64,000 nt of DNA from Tritrichomonas musculus. Its lineage: Eukaryota > Parabasalia > Tritrichomonadida > Tritrichomonadidae. Position numbers and translations under genes: made by a program. The notes under the pieces were generated by a model that saw only the letters and a program-made list of their open reading frames with translations, ran no database searches and was not told where the DNA came from. Positions 17,522 to 26,083 of the stretch are shown here, in pieces. The stretch is taken from contig JAPFFF010000029.1 of NCBI GenBank assembly GCA_039105265.1, positions 124,001 through 188,000 of the forward strand. Direction: 5' to 3'. How positions within the stretch are numbered: the stretch's first letter is position 1; every line of letters starts with the position of its first letter.

Positions 17522-20500
17522 TTAGAGCATAATATAGTCCCCTGATGTGAGTCCATGGATGAATGGGGCACAGGATTGGTTCTCGAGGACAATCATTTTG
17601 GTGTGAGTCCCGGTGAGAGCATTCTTGTTTACCGTGATCTTGGACATCGTCATCTCACTGATTTTGCTCTGGATTTTGGTATTGCGAGTCAATTGCAGAT
17701 TGATATTTTTGCCAACCTTCACACCACCATTGTCGATGATGTCCTTGTAATCATCACTTGTAATATGGTTTTTCTTGAGGGAGACCCCCTTGAGTTTGAG
17801 TGCCTTGGTTATAGCGCCACTATTAAATATGGTGTAGCACTTGGGGGCTAACGCAATCATATTCTCACCATATTTCTCAATGCAGAGACCCAATATTTTC
17901 TTCTCATCAGCGATTGTATTTATATTGGGATTCGGCATGAACTTATATATGTTCTCATCATAGAATGCTCTATTCTTGATGATGTATTTGAACTCTTGAT
18001 TGGAACCCTTGGATTCATCACCAGCAACCGCAAAATATGCACTATCGGTGTCTCCCTCTATGAAATGAAATCGTTCCACATCAAGGCACTTGTACATGAA
18101 ATCGTATATGAATGTGAGATACCAGAATTTGGCATTATCTAGTGTCCAGAATGACTCCTGAAGGCAAGTCGTACATTTGAAGCTCTTTGGGTTCATTTGG
18201 AGTAGGTAGTTGTCATCACTCAATTTGATCCCACTAACATAGTTATCGTAGATGATATTCTGGAAGGTCTTATCACGTGAACATATTTTTATTTTAGAGA
18301 ACTTCTCAGTGTTCATCCCATCGTATCCATATGAACCATTCATGCTAATCTTGTAGAACTTTTCATTGCCGGATACAGCTCCAGAAATGATATCCTGACG
18401 ACGTTTCATGAACTCACTAACAAATGGGTTGAAACCACGATGAGCTTCATATTTAGTGAGACTTTTGATATCTTCGATGACAAGCCCATGGTCGAGTAGG
18501 AACCAGAGATAATAATTTGAGAATGTTTGATAGGTACCCATCGTATCGACACACATAGTTAGCTTTCGTTCAGTTTTATCAGCGGATGGGAGTTTGTTGT
18601 GAGTCATGTAGTTGTGCATGTATGAACCAATGGTTGTTTCATCGTTCGTGATATCAAAATTGCGAAATACTGGTGGGAAATTGATGAAGTTATTGATTTT
18701 AGATACTGGGCATTTCAATATGACCTCCGCTTTGAACAAATATTTAGGATGCTTTCGTAAATTCCGGCTGTTGATGATATGCATACATGAGTTATAGGTT
18801 TTCATATTTTTGGTACCATTGTTATAAACATCGAATCTCTCCAACATGGAACCTGGCATATACATAACCCCTCCGTGATATGGATTGAAATCATGTTTGG
18901 TTGAACTGAATGCTGATGGGTATAAGCTATTGAAATCAACTCCAACAATGTGAGTCATAGTGTGAGGGGTATCATATGAGATTACCTTGTGGTCAACGGC
19001 GTTGTATCTAAAACGATTTATATTAGTGTGACCCTTGATGTTGACACGGTGCATAACATTGGATAGACCTCCAGTGATGTTGTTCCGTAAGCTATAATAT
19101 TCCTGTTCATCATTGATGAGTGTTGGGAGATGCATCATCTTGCAATATTTCTTCAGTTGAATTCGTAGTTTGGTTATATTGGGGTCATCACGGCTGCGAA
19201 GTCTGTTGCATTCCGCACAAGCGAGTTTACAGTTGCTGAGTTCATGACCGATATCGTTATTGATTCTATCGAGGGTAGGCTTATTGGTCCACGTGAAGTG
19301 TTCACCACAGAGATGACACTTACCGGTATCAGGATTGTTGTACATTTTCATGAATTCATCAAACTGCTCCTCGCAAACACATTTATCGAGGTTCCTGGGA
19401 GAGTCCTTATGGGATTGATTATATTTGACATCCTGGTTATAGTAGTTCTCACATTTGAATCTCCACCACTTGAGATTTGGTTTGAAAGTATTCGATGGGT
19501 TTTGTATAGAGTATTCAGTATTGGGATCAAATTCCTTATACGCAAGTGCATACTTGATACAAGATGCATTCTTACTCAACGAGAGATTCGATATGAGATC
19601 AACGTTGTACTGAGCATTGAGGGTTATCAAGTTATCAATGGGTTTAATCATCATCTCAACATCATTATCATTGTATGCCAACAGGTAATCCCATCGGGTT
19701 TTATAATTTTTGGCATCCTCGAGATATAGTTTGTAATCATCTGGTGTCAATGGATTCTTTTGGTTGAGGTAGCTGTAGAATGCTTCATATTCAAAGGGCT
19801 CCGTTTGTGAGAGAACCTCATTGTAATTCTCAGTATTGATAGCTTCATATGGGAACACACCTTTACTGCTATTTGCAACTCCCCCAAAGTCTACACCAAA
19901 TTGTCGTAATGTACCTCCAGCAACGAATGATTGTGCATCGATGAATCTCAACTTGGTGTCATATTTTGAGGACTTCAATATGAACTGCTTCAATGATGAT
20001 GCGGTACCGATGATACTGTTGGGCTCGACACTCCAGAAATCGTAATTGAGATACTGCTTGAATAGGTTACTATCGAATCTACTCGAATTGAACCCAAATA
20101 CGGTTATCACATTCAAGTTGCGATCGATTTTATTAAGAGTATCAATTGGTTGATTAATAAAGGTTTTCATATATTGAACCTTATCGTGATACACTTGCTG
20201 GGATTGTTCAAACAACCACTCAATCCATTCGATGATGAACTCAGTTGAATCTCTTAATGAGAAGTGTTGTGTGTAGCAACCAGATTGCGACTTGACACAT
20301 GATGATACGCTAAGGGGAATCAGTCGAGAGTTGATAGTTGTTGATGAACCAATAGATGTATTCACAGGTTGTTCAACAGTTTCGAAATCATAAGTGATGT
20401 AATATATGTTGGGTTTCCATTCGAGACCATATGCTAAACAATATTCGTACACCGGATTGTTGAGTATATGTGGACAATATGGTAATGGCTCACGATTAGG

Positions 20501-22420
20501 TATGAATTGTTTTCGAAATACCCCGTCACAATTATCAACATGATTCTTGAAGCGATTCATATTGTGATGACCGTAATGTGCATATGAACCACACTTTGGG
20601 CAGATATGAATGTTGGTCAACTTTTCAGCATCCTTGATATACATTATGTGAATGATTCGATTTTGAGTGAACAGTAATGCAGATTTCCTTAATGAATTGT
20701 CACTATTATATTTCCATTGATCCTGAAGATTATAAACCTTGAGTTCTACATTGTACTCATAGATGTCAATATTCAAATGATGCTTTTCAGCAGATACCTT
20801 CATAGCTTCAATTGATGTACCCGGATAGTTGTTCAGGAAGTCGATTGCAGCTTGAGATGGCTTAGTTGAATACACTATATTGTGTTCCTCACATATAAGT
20901 TTCCTAGCAACCCGCGTACGATTCTTAGTTTTACAACCATATTTGGGGTTAACTAGATGATCATCGAGACATGCAGCAAGAAAACGATACCAACATAGAT
21001 TGTCATCGACGTTGTCTGTGATGATGAATCTATTATTTTTGATTTCAGGAGGTAATTCTTTGATAGGACCACTAACCTTGACCATTCGAGATACTGTGAA
21101 TGAAACTGTGCCTACGAGAATCAACTTGGTGCTTGATGTTGAGGTTTCATATGAGTGCAGTACTGATTCAATATAGTACTTCATGATTTCAAGTGATTGC
21201 TCATCACGAACCACAATTGGAGTAGCAGATTTATAGTTATTCCAAGTGATTTCCCTAGCTGTATATTGGAATGTGTCAGTCTCAGCACTGGAGGACTCAA
21301 ATACACCCGAGAGTTGGAAATAGATTTTGAATGGTTTCACCTCACGTTCATAAACTTGTTGCAAGCCATCATATATACTGTTCAATGTAGATATCGAGTT
21401 GAAGTAGTATATGTATATTGGCTCGAAGGTATCAATATCCGTGTGTTCATTGTAATCATTATCAGCATATTTGGCATATTTTTGCCAAGCCTCTACAGCC
21501 TTATCGTAGTCCTCAGGTAAGTTCACCATGAGGAAATCATTGTGTTTCGATTTGAATTCATGACCGAACTCGCCAAGGTACTCGAATATTTCATTATTTT
21601 CAGGATCTTTGGGGATACCATCAATATCAGTATTGTCATCAATAATACGAGCTAGTTTTGTAATTTTAGACCTATCTTGGAATATATCTTGTATTTCAGC
21701 TCTATCGAGATATTCGGGATAATATTTGTTGAAATATGAATATACTTTACGTTCATCATCTAATTGCTGTTGGAACTCATCTTGGGTATTCATATGTTGA
21801 AGTACATCAATGGGGTCATTAATTTTGTAATCAGCTCTATTGAATTTATTGAAGTAATCATTATCCAGTTTGTCATTCAATCTCTTTATATATGAAGGCT
21901 GCTCATCATACCGAATTGGTTTCTTATGAGTTGTCGGTGGTGGAAGTATTGGTGGATACTCATTTTCACGAATCAATCGTTGAGCTTCCTGCAAAGCATA
22001 TTTTGCAACATCAATATTATGTTGTATTTGGCGTTCCCTATATACCTTACGTTCATCATCTAATTGCTGTTGGAACTTATCTTGGGTATTCATATGTTGA
22101 AGTACATCAATGGGTTCATTAATTTTGTAATCAGCTCTATTGAATTTATTGAAGTAATCATTATCATCTGCAAGGCGTTCAGCCCTCAGTTGTCCAAAGA
22201 ATGTATCAAAATGAGATTCCTGGAGTATACCATTGGGATTGAAACCTGTGCGAGCTACAAATGAGTTATAATTTAGGTACTTCGTGAGTTTGCTCAGTTG
22301 AGCAACAAATGTAGTGTTGGTTGGGATGTTACCACCGAACTCATTGTTGATGATATTGATATAATTTTTGATAGTCCATGAAGGAATTGCACCAAAATTC
22401 TTATTCGAGATACAACTCAT
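17522..22420 (-). CDS. Protein-primed DNA polymerase B with extra nuclease-like and OTU-like domains
   Basis: 1632 residues from the ATG at 22420 (another ATG at 22474 is possible). Numbering below uses the longer frame from 22516. A repeated block of about 37 residues (YFNKFNRADYKIN) occurs near 115 and 215. Around 500-625 is an OTU-like pattern (DNLCWYRFLAAC to RIIHIMY), then a CPKCG zinc-finger region near 640. The exonuclease follows: YDFET near 707, FNSSRFDSN, and YNDNDVEMM. An HNH-like zinc domain (CHLCGEH, LDRINND, CAECNRLRS) lies near 1045-1108. Polymerase motifs are DFNSLYPSA near 1192, NGSYGYDG near 1389 and GDTDSAYF near 1485. It copies the element using a protein primer. Confidence 0.93.
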   Translation of the reverse strand: MSCISNKNFGAIPSWTIKNYINIINNEFGGNIPTNTTFVAQLSKLTKYLNYNSFVARTGFNPNGILQESHFDTFFGQLRAERLADDNDYFNKFNRADYKINEPIDVLQHMNTQDKFQQQLDDERKVYRERQIQHNIDVAKYALQEAQRLIRENEYPPILPPPTTHKKPIRYDEQPSYIKRLNDKLDNDYFNKFNRADYKINDPIDVLQHMNTQDEFQQQLDDERKVYSYFNKYYPEYLDRAEIQDIFQDRSKITKLARIIDDNTDIDGIPKDPENNEIFEYLGEFGHEFKSKHNDFLMVNLPEDYDKAVEAWQKYAKYADNDYNEHTDIDTFEPIYIYYFNSISTLNSIYDGLQQVYEREVKPFKIYFQLSGVFESSSAETDTFQYTAREITWNNYKSATPIVVRDEQSLEIMKYYIESVLHSYETSTSSTKLILVGTVSFTVSRMVKVSGPIKELPPEIKNNRFIITDNVDDNLCWYRFLAACLDDHLVNPKYGCKTKNRTRVARKLICEEHNIVYSTKPSQAAIDFLNNYPGTSIEAMKVSAEKHHLNIDIYEYNVELKVYNLQDQWKYNSDNSLRKSALLFTQNRIIHIMYIKDAEKLTNIHICPKCGSYAHYGHHNMNRFKNHVDNCDGVFRKQFIPNREPLPYCPHILNNPVYEYCLAYGLEWKPNIYYITYDFETVEQPVNTSIGSSTTINSRLIPLSVSSCVKSQSGCYTQHFSLRDSTEFIIEWIEWLFEQSQQVYHDKVQYMKTFINQPIDTLNKIDRNLNVITVFGFNSSRFDSNLFKQYLNYDFWSVEPNSIIGTASSLKQFILKSSKYDTKLRFIDAQSFVAGGTLRQFGVDFGGVANSSKGVFPYEAINTENYNEVLSQTEPFEYEAFYSYLNQKNPLTPDDYKLYLEDAKNYKTRWDYLLAYNDNDVEMMIKPIDNLITLNAQYNVDLISNLSLSKNASCIKYALAYKEFDPNTEYSIQNPSNTFKPNLKWWRFKCENYYNQDVKYNQSHKDSPRNLDKCVCEEQFDEFMKMYNNPDTGKCHLCGEHFTWTNKPTLDRINNDIGHELSNCKLACAECNRLRSRDDPNITKLRIQLKKYCKMMHLPTLINDEQEYYSLRNNITGGLSNVMHRVNIKGHTNINRFRYNAVDHKVISYDTPHTMTHIVGVDFNSLYPSAFSSTKHDFNPYHGGVMYMPGSMLERFDVYNNGTKNMKTYNSCMHIINSRNLRKHPKYLFKAEVILKCPVSKINNFINFPPVFRNFDITNDETTIGSYMHNYMTHNKLPSADKTERKLTMCVDTMGTYQTFSNYYLWFLLDHGLVIEDIKSLTKYEAHRGFNPFVSEFMKRRQDIISGAVSGNEKFYKISMNGSYGYDGMNTEKFSKIKICSRDKTFQNIIYDNYVSGIKLSDDNYLLQMNPKSFKCTTCLQESFWTLDNAKFWYLTFIYDFMYKCLDVERFHFIEGDTDSAYFAVAGDESKGSNQEFKYIIKNRAFYDENIYKFMPNPNINTIADEKKILGLCIEKYGENMIALAPKCYTIFNSGAITKALKLKGVSLKKNHITSDDYKDIIDNGGVKVGKNINLQLTRNTKIQSKISEMTMSKITVNKNALTGTHTKMIVLENQSCAPFIHGLTSGDYIML
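21740..22170 (-). repeat. Two copies of a block of about 125 bp within the polymerase gene
   Basis: Bases about 21745-21868 and 22045-22168 are nearly the same and encode two near-identical blocks with YFNKFNRADYKIN, DVLQHMNTQD and QQQLDDERKVY. They are separated by a proline-rich stretch. A recent internal duplication is likely. Confidence 0.85.
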
Positions 22421-22490
22421 TTGCCCAAACGTAAAAATATAAAATTGTAATCGGTAAAAATATTGATTAAACATTATTTTTGAATTTTGG

Positions 22491-22967
22491 CTAGAAATCG
22501 ATTGTATCAATCTCAACTTCGGGGGTTAGAGTCGTTTCACTAGGAGGAACATTTATAGTCATATGGGTGTTGAGTAGTTTTTGGGTCATATACATGGAGA
22601 TACTTAAATTTAGGTTATCGAATATTAGTTTACGCAATAGGGATATACGTTTATGAGGTTCCACGTTGGATACTGCATCGATTACATCCTTTGATGAGAC
22701 ATATTGGATCAATCGGTCGTGATCCTTAATATCCAAAAACTTGCTTCGATTGAATATATGGGTTCGATTTAAGCGAGAATGGGGATGTTCAATAGATGAT
22801 GTCTCAGGAGGTGAGTCACTTCGAACGAAATTCTTAGGCTGTACCGTTGTGCTTGGATTAGGAGATGGCTGTTTATGGTTCATACGTTTAATCAAATGCT
22901 TGACATCTTGGCACAAATCGGTGATACCATTTAAAATTTTTAATAGTATATCAGTGTCAATTTCCAT
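22491..22967 (-). CDS. Unknown Polinton protein, 158 residues
   Basis: The N-terminal 35 residues form a helix with heptads (ILLKILNGITDLCQDVKHLI), a proline- and serine-rich linker follows, and the C-terminal half is helical (SKDVIDAVSNVEPHKRISLL). It is the last gene before the right terminal repeat and lies upstream of the polymerase gene on the same strand. The start context is TATAAATG. A terminal-protein or replication-accessory role fits the position but nothing in the sequence proves it. Confidence 0.6.
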   Translation of the reverse strand: MEIDTDILLKILNGITDLCQDVKHLIKRMNHKQPSPNPSTTVQPKNFVRSDSPPETSSIEHPHSRLNRTHIFNRSKFLDIKDHDRLIQYVSSKDVIDAVSNVEPHKRISLLRKLIFDNLNLSISMYMTQKLLNTHMTINVPPSETTLTPEVEIDTIDF

Positions 22968-23119
22968 TTATACAAAATAAAATATTATTTTAACAAATTT
23001 AGGTTGCTGGTGGAATGTGATTGGTAGTAAGAGAGGTCCTTTAGTATGACCTTCAGTACAACCTTCAGTACAACCTTTAGGATAACCTTTAGTATGACCT
23101 TTCGTAGTAAGTACCCCTA
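22968..23119. other. Subterminal noncoding region with a 12-bp tandem array
   Basis: No gene is visible. It contains the leader of the 22967 gene and, at 23038-23109, six tandem 12-mers of the form CCTTTAGTATGA or CCTTCAGTACAA. It separates the last gene from the right terminal repeat. Confidence 0.7.
23038..23109 (+). repeat. Six tandem 12-bp units
   Basis: Units read CCTTTAGTATGA, CCTTCAGTACAA (twice), CCTTTAGGATAA, CCTTTAGTATGA and CCTTTCGTAGTA. The array lies at only one end of the element, just inside the right repeat, so it could bind a replication or packaging factor. That role is inference. Confidence 0.85.
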
Positions 23120-23456
23120 GCCTTCTAAACTAGGGCAATAGTGGCGGTCATAAGTGAACATCTATATAGTCCCATGATGCTGACCACTTATTCCTAGTCA
23201 TGAGTATCAGTTGGTATCACAGTTAGTGTCAATTCAAAAATAGTTAGATGGCCTTCAAAACTAGGGCTGTAATGGCGGTCATAAGTGGTCATAAGTGAAC
23301 ATCAATGTGACCCCATGATGCTGATCAATTATTCCTAGTTATGAGTATCAGTTAGGGTCAATTCAAAAATAGTTAGATGGCCTTCTAAATTAGGGCAGTA
23401 ATGGCGGTCATAAGTGAATTTCTATCTGACCCCCGAACGGAACAACCATCACTACT
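23120..23456 (-). repeat. Right terminal inverted repeat, 337 bp
   Basis: It is the reverse complement of 4490-4826 and ends in CAACCATCACTACT. I found no differences by eye between the two copies, which argues for a recent insertion or for repeat homogenisation during replication. Confidence 0.95.
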
Positions 23457-23462
23457 CTCGTC
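23457..23462. repeat. Target site duplication, right copy (CTCGTC)
   Basis: CTCGTC follows the last base of the right terminal repeat and matches the six bases before the left one. Confidence 0.92.
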
Positions 23463-23707
23463 ATTATCCTCTTGATGACAAAGAAAGAAACATTACCAAG
23501 TTCCCAAAGAAAAAAAAGCGAGTGGGCTTGTATAAAAACTATAAGGAACATCAAGAAGAAGAAGAAGAAATGTTTATAGTGACAGAGTGTCATTTTATTC
23601 CCTATGAATATAAAGAGATAGGTGTTCAAACTGAAGACCTTTGGGATGTAGGTGTTCAAACTAATGCTGAACTACCTCATATAGAAGAACTACTTAGTAA
23701 AATCTAA
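23463..23707 (+). pseudogene. Right side of the outer-element gene split by the Polinton
   Basis: An open frame runs from the right target duplication to a stop at 23705-23707. It is lysine- and glutamate-rich, then carries IGVQTEDL and VGVQTNAEL. Very similar QT motifs occur in the protease of the outer element (VGTQTKP, RGIQTDD), which supports ownership by the same element. The gene was interrupted by the inner element and is described only as a fragment. Confidence 0.55.
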
Positions 23708-23771
23708 CTTCTTTTATTTTAATTTTTGTTGTAGTAGGTACGAGATTCTCGGGGCAGGTACCTGTGCCGTT

Positions 23772-24068
23772 TCATTGATGGAGAGCAGTAGTGAGAACAA
23801 GAATATTTTTTTCTTTTTTTCTTTTTTCTTTTCTTTTCTTTTTCTTTTCTTTTCTTTTTCTTTTATGACGAGTTCGTGTTGACGCGTGGGGTGCCAGCCC
23901 CAGCGGAAACCGACTCGTATATACTACTGTATCAAATTTCCATGTATTTGGATTACGACGTAATAGTGTGTTAACTGTCTTATAGTCTTTCGATTCGATA
24001 AGTCTAGCGAGTTCATGCTTCAACTTATCCATATCATTCATCGCGAATAATTCTGTTAATGGGGTCAT
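23772..24068 (-). CDS. Doubtful small protein with low-complexity lysine-rich end
   Basis: 98 residues. The first 55 look like a normal helical protein (MDKLKHELARLIESKDYKTV). The rest is read through a GC-rich hairpin and a long pyrimidine tract, giving a run of lysine, arginine and glutamate that is probably not meaningful. It may be a real short gene with a poorly defined 3' end. No family recognised. Confidence 0.35.
   Translation of the reverse strand: MTPLTELFAMNDMDKLKHELARLIESKDYKTVNTLLRRNPNTWKFDTVVYTSRFPLGLAPHASTRTRHKRKRKEKKKKRKEKRKKEKNILVLTTALHQ
23805..23864. repeat. Pyrimidine tract of CTTTT and CTTTTTT units
   Basis: About 60 bases on the plus strand consist only of T with regularly spaced C. 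It is a simple repeat. Such tracts can form triplex structures; nothing shows a function here. Confidence 0.85.
23869..23917. other. GC-rich foldable segment
   Basis: In very AT-rich surroundings, ACGAGT and ACTCGT can pair around an inner TGGGG/CCCCA stem with a GGAAAC stretch between. It resembles a small structured RNA but does not match a hammerhead core or tRNA. Nearby, CAGGTACCTG at about 23754 is a perfect 10-bp palindrome. Confidence 0.4.
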
Positions 24069-24107
24069 TTCAGTTCAAGAAAAATACAAAGTAATCACAT
24101 CGTCGAT

Positions 24108-24470
24108 TCACTTCTTCACCAATTTATACACTCGACCTCTCTTACCATTAACTCTGTTATATCTCATACTAACTTCATACCCATCTGGTATTGTCTTAAC
24201 ATCGATTCCATAATAGTTGTATAGATCTCTTTTGGTAGTAAATTCTATATCTACAGTAGTTTCATTAACTGGTTCGTTAACGACAGATTCATCAACGATA
24301 GGTTCATTAACAACAGTATCATCAACGATAGGTTCATTAACTAGTTCATCATCAACAGATTCATCATTCTCTTCGAGAACTTCACTTTGTGAATCGTCAT
24401 CATCAGTAGATTTACCGAATCGTACACGACCAAACTCATATAATGCGACATTCCAATCTGTTTTACTCAT
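24108..24470 (-). CDS. Acidic repeat protein with a basic C-terminal domain
   Basis: 120 residues. Residues 20-75 are acidic with tandem short repeats based on NEPIVDDTV and NEPIVDESV. The final 45 residues are basic (TTKRDLYNYYGIDVKTIP, then VNGKRGRVYKLVKK) and may bind nucleic acid or protein. It lies in line with the helicase genes on the same strand, so may be co-expressed with them. No family recognised. Confidence 0.5.
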   Translation of the reverse strand: MSKTDWNVALYEFGRVRFGKSTDDDDSQSEVLEENDESVDDELVNEPIVDDTVVNEPIVDESVVNEPVNETTVDIEFTTKRDLYNYYGIDVKTIPDGYEVSMRYNRVNGKRGRVYKLVKK

Positions 24471-24575
24471 ACAATTCCATGCTCTATCACGCAGTTCATT
24501 TTAGTATCTCTCATATCTGTTGTTTGGTATCGAGTACTTTCTCTTGTTCAAATGCTTTCCATATCGAACATATAA

Positions 24576-25484
24576 CTATACATCCGAGTTTCGATTTCGG
24601 TTTCTACCTAGAAATTGCTTAACACTGGAGATAGTATCGATATATGTTTGGACGAATACAGACAGAATATTCTCTTTAATGGACTGTCCATCCTGGATAG
24701 ATGAGGTAGATATAATAACATCAACGTCTTCATCAAATAAACCATCTTCATTCAAATTAACCTCTTTGGTATCACCTGTATATAACGCAACCTTGTATCT
24801 ATCTTTCAACATCTCTTTCAATTTCTTACATTCTTTCTTATCTTCGATCTTAATTAATGCTTTATCGTAGTTCATTCGATTTGTATCTATTAGGTTAACT
24901 ATCTCAGCTTGTTGTTCATCAGCATCTGTTATCAACTTGTTAACGTATATATTTCGATTGTATCTCTTATCGATATGTGGATTAACGATTATGTAATCTC
25001 TGAAACACGCGAAAAGTTTAATATCGTCAGCAGTAGCACTTATTAACGCAACTCGATCGAACTCTTTGGTTATCTCTATCAATCCAATATTTTGTAGTAA
25101 CATATGTGCTTCATCAATCACTAGAAAGTAATCTAATCGTTGCTCTTTCATATAATATTCTTCAATTAGATCACCTAAGCACTTCGAAGCTGTGTTGTAT
25201 GTAGTAATAATTATATCAACTCCCTTATGTACCGATTTATGGAATTCACTAAACGCATTGTCATTAACACATAATCGAATGGAATTAACATCCATATCAC
25301 TCAACTTGGTATAGAACTCTGTGGCTATATTCACTGTTGGAACTATTACCATAAACCTCTCTGTACTATGTGATGCAATCCATTTACGAATCGCTGTCGA
25401 TTTACCAGAACCGGATTTGTTTAGTGATCTTCCGTAAATCATACTTGTTGTGGTTGTGATCCATACAATAATAATAATCTTCAT
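24576..25484 (-). CDS. Superfamily 2 DEAH-type helicase
   Basis: 302 residues. Walker A (SGSGKST) is near residue 27, a TTYNT motif Ib near 95, DEAH near 124, SAT (motif III) near 150, and the second RecA domain ends with QDGQSIKEN (motif V) and QFLGRNRNR (motif VI). This is a compact SF2 helicase like those of viruses (origin-binding or transcription types). The N-terminus overlaps the upstream 25402 frame by about 80 bp, so the exact start is unsure. It probably unwinds nucleic acid for a virus-like element. Which element owns it is not clear. Confidence 0.8.
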   Translation of the reverse strand: MKIIIIVWITTTTSMIYGRSLNKSGSGKSTAIRKWIASHSTERFMVIVPTVNIATEFYTKLSDMDVNSIRLCVNDNAFSEFHKSVHKGVDIIITTYNTASKCLGDLIEEYYMKEQRLDYFLVIDEAHMLLQNIGLIEITKEFDRVALISATADDIKLFACFRDYIIVNPHIDKRYNRNIYVNKLITDADEQQAEIVNLIDTNRMNYDKALIKIEDKKECKKLKEMLKDRYKVALYTGDTKEVNLNEDGLFDEDVDVIISTSSIQDGQSIKENILSVFVQTYIDTISSVKQFLGRNRNRNSDV

Positions 25485-25896
25485 AATCTATGTAATCGAT
25501 TACATTGCCATACTCATAACAAATTTCTAGTTCATCATCGATATCTAATGGTGGTTCACCACTAGTGAGGTGTTTAATCGATGTTTCATCTTTTAATGGT
25601 TTGTCGTTCTTATCGAAATAACCTTCACACTGTATAGTGTATAATCGTTCAGGGATCTCATCAAACATCTGCCATCGTATATATGATGGATCATGGATTT
25701 CTTCTGGTGTTGGTATTGGTTCAACTTGTTGTTTCAACGGATCCGCGGTAGCGAAAGTGTCGTCAGCGTCAGGAACTGGATATCTATAATCATCAACAGA
25801 TTCCCATTTAATACATTCGTGATCGTATAACATGGTGTTCAGTGTCATTGGTTTCAGTTGGATAAAATTCTCATTTAGATCACATATCAAACTCAT
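25402..25896 (-). CDS. Acidic protein upstream of the helicase
   Basis: 164 residues, rich in aspartate, tyrosine and proline (IDYIDYEDYYYCMDHNH), without a recognised domain. Its 3' end overlaps the start of the helicase frame in another register. It may be a partner protein or a region functionally linked to the helicase. The ATG at 25896 is the first in frame. Confidence 0.45.
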   Translation of the reverse strand: MSLICDLNENFIQLKPMTLNTMLYDHECIKWESVDDYRYPVPDADDTFATADPLKQQVEPIPTPEEIHDPSYIRWQMFDEIPERLYTIQCEGYFDKNDKPLKDETSIKHLTSGEPPLDIDDELEICYEYGNVIDYIDYEDYYYCMDHNHNKYDLRKITKQIRFW

Positions 25897-26020
25897 TGTT
25901 TATACATTTAGTCATCAATTATATTCTACAATAGTCCTTCATTATATGCCACTAATAGTTCTACTTTATTGGACACAATCTCGATATGCAGTATATGAGT
26001 ATAGCCAATGAATTATTTCA

Positions 26021-26083
26021 GGACGGTTTCTATATTATTAATCTCTCTAATGAATCGTTTTCCGGACGGTTTCCATATTATTA
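26021..26083 (+). repeat. Direct repeat pair, 20 bp, 43 bp apart
   Basis: GGACGGTTTCTATATTATTA at 26021-26040 recurs with one change at 26064-26083. It lies about 125 bp upstream of the minus-strand ATG at 25896, so could be a binding site pair. Role inferred from position only. Confidence 0.6.

Larger units (their letters stand above)
4490..23456. mobile_element. Complete-looking Polinton (Maverick), 18,967 bp
   Basis: The element is bounded by 337-bp terminal inverted repeats that I read as identical, flanked by a 6-bp duplication. It encodes a packaging ATPase, major capsid protein, integrase, protein-primed DNA polymerase B, a fibre-like protein and about ten further open genes on both strands. 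All main genes have long open frames, so it looks whole and recent. The set fits the Polinton family known in trichomonads. I did not recognise a stand-alone maturation protease. It lies inside another virus-like element. Confidence 0.95.

Noticed and set aside
23098-23456. CRISPR-like array at the Polinton end
   Set aside because: The repeats are contiguous 12-mers or terminal-repeat subunits without spacers, and the setting is eukaryotic.
23869-23917. Possible hammerhead ribozyme
   Set aside because: A GGAAAC segment and pairing arms are present, but the CTGANGA core does not match (two differences), so only a generic foldable segment is reported.
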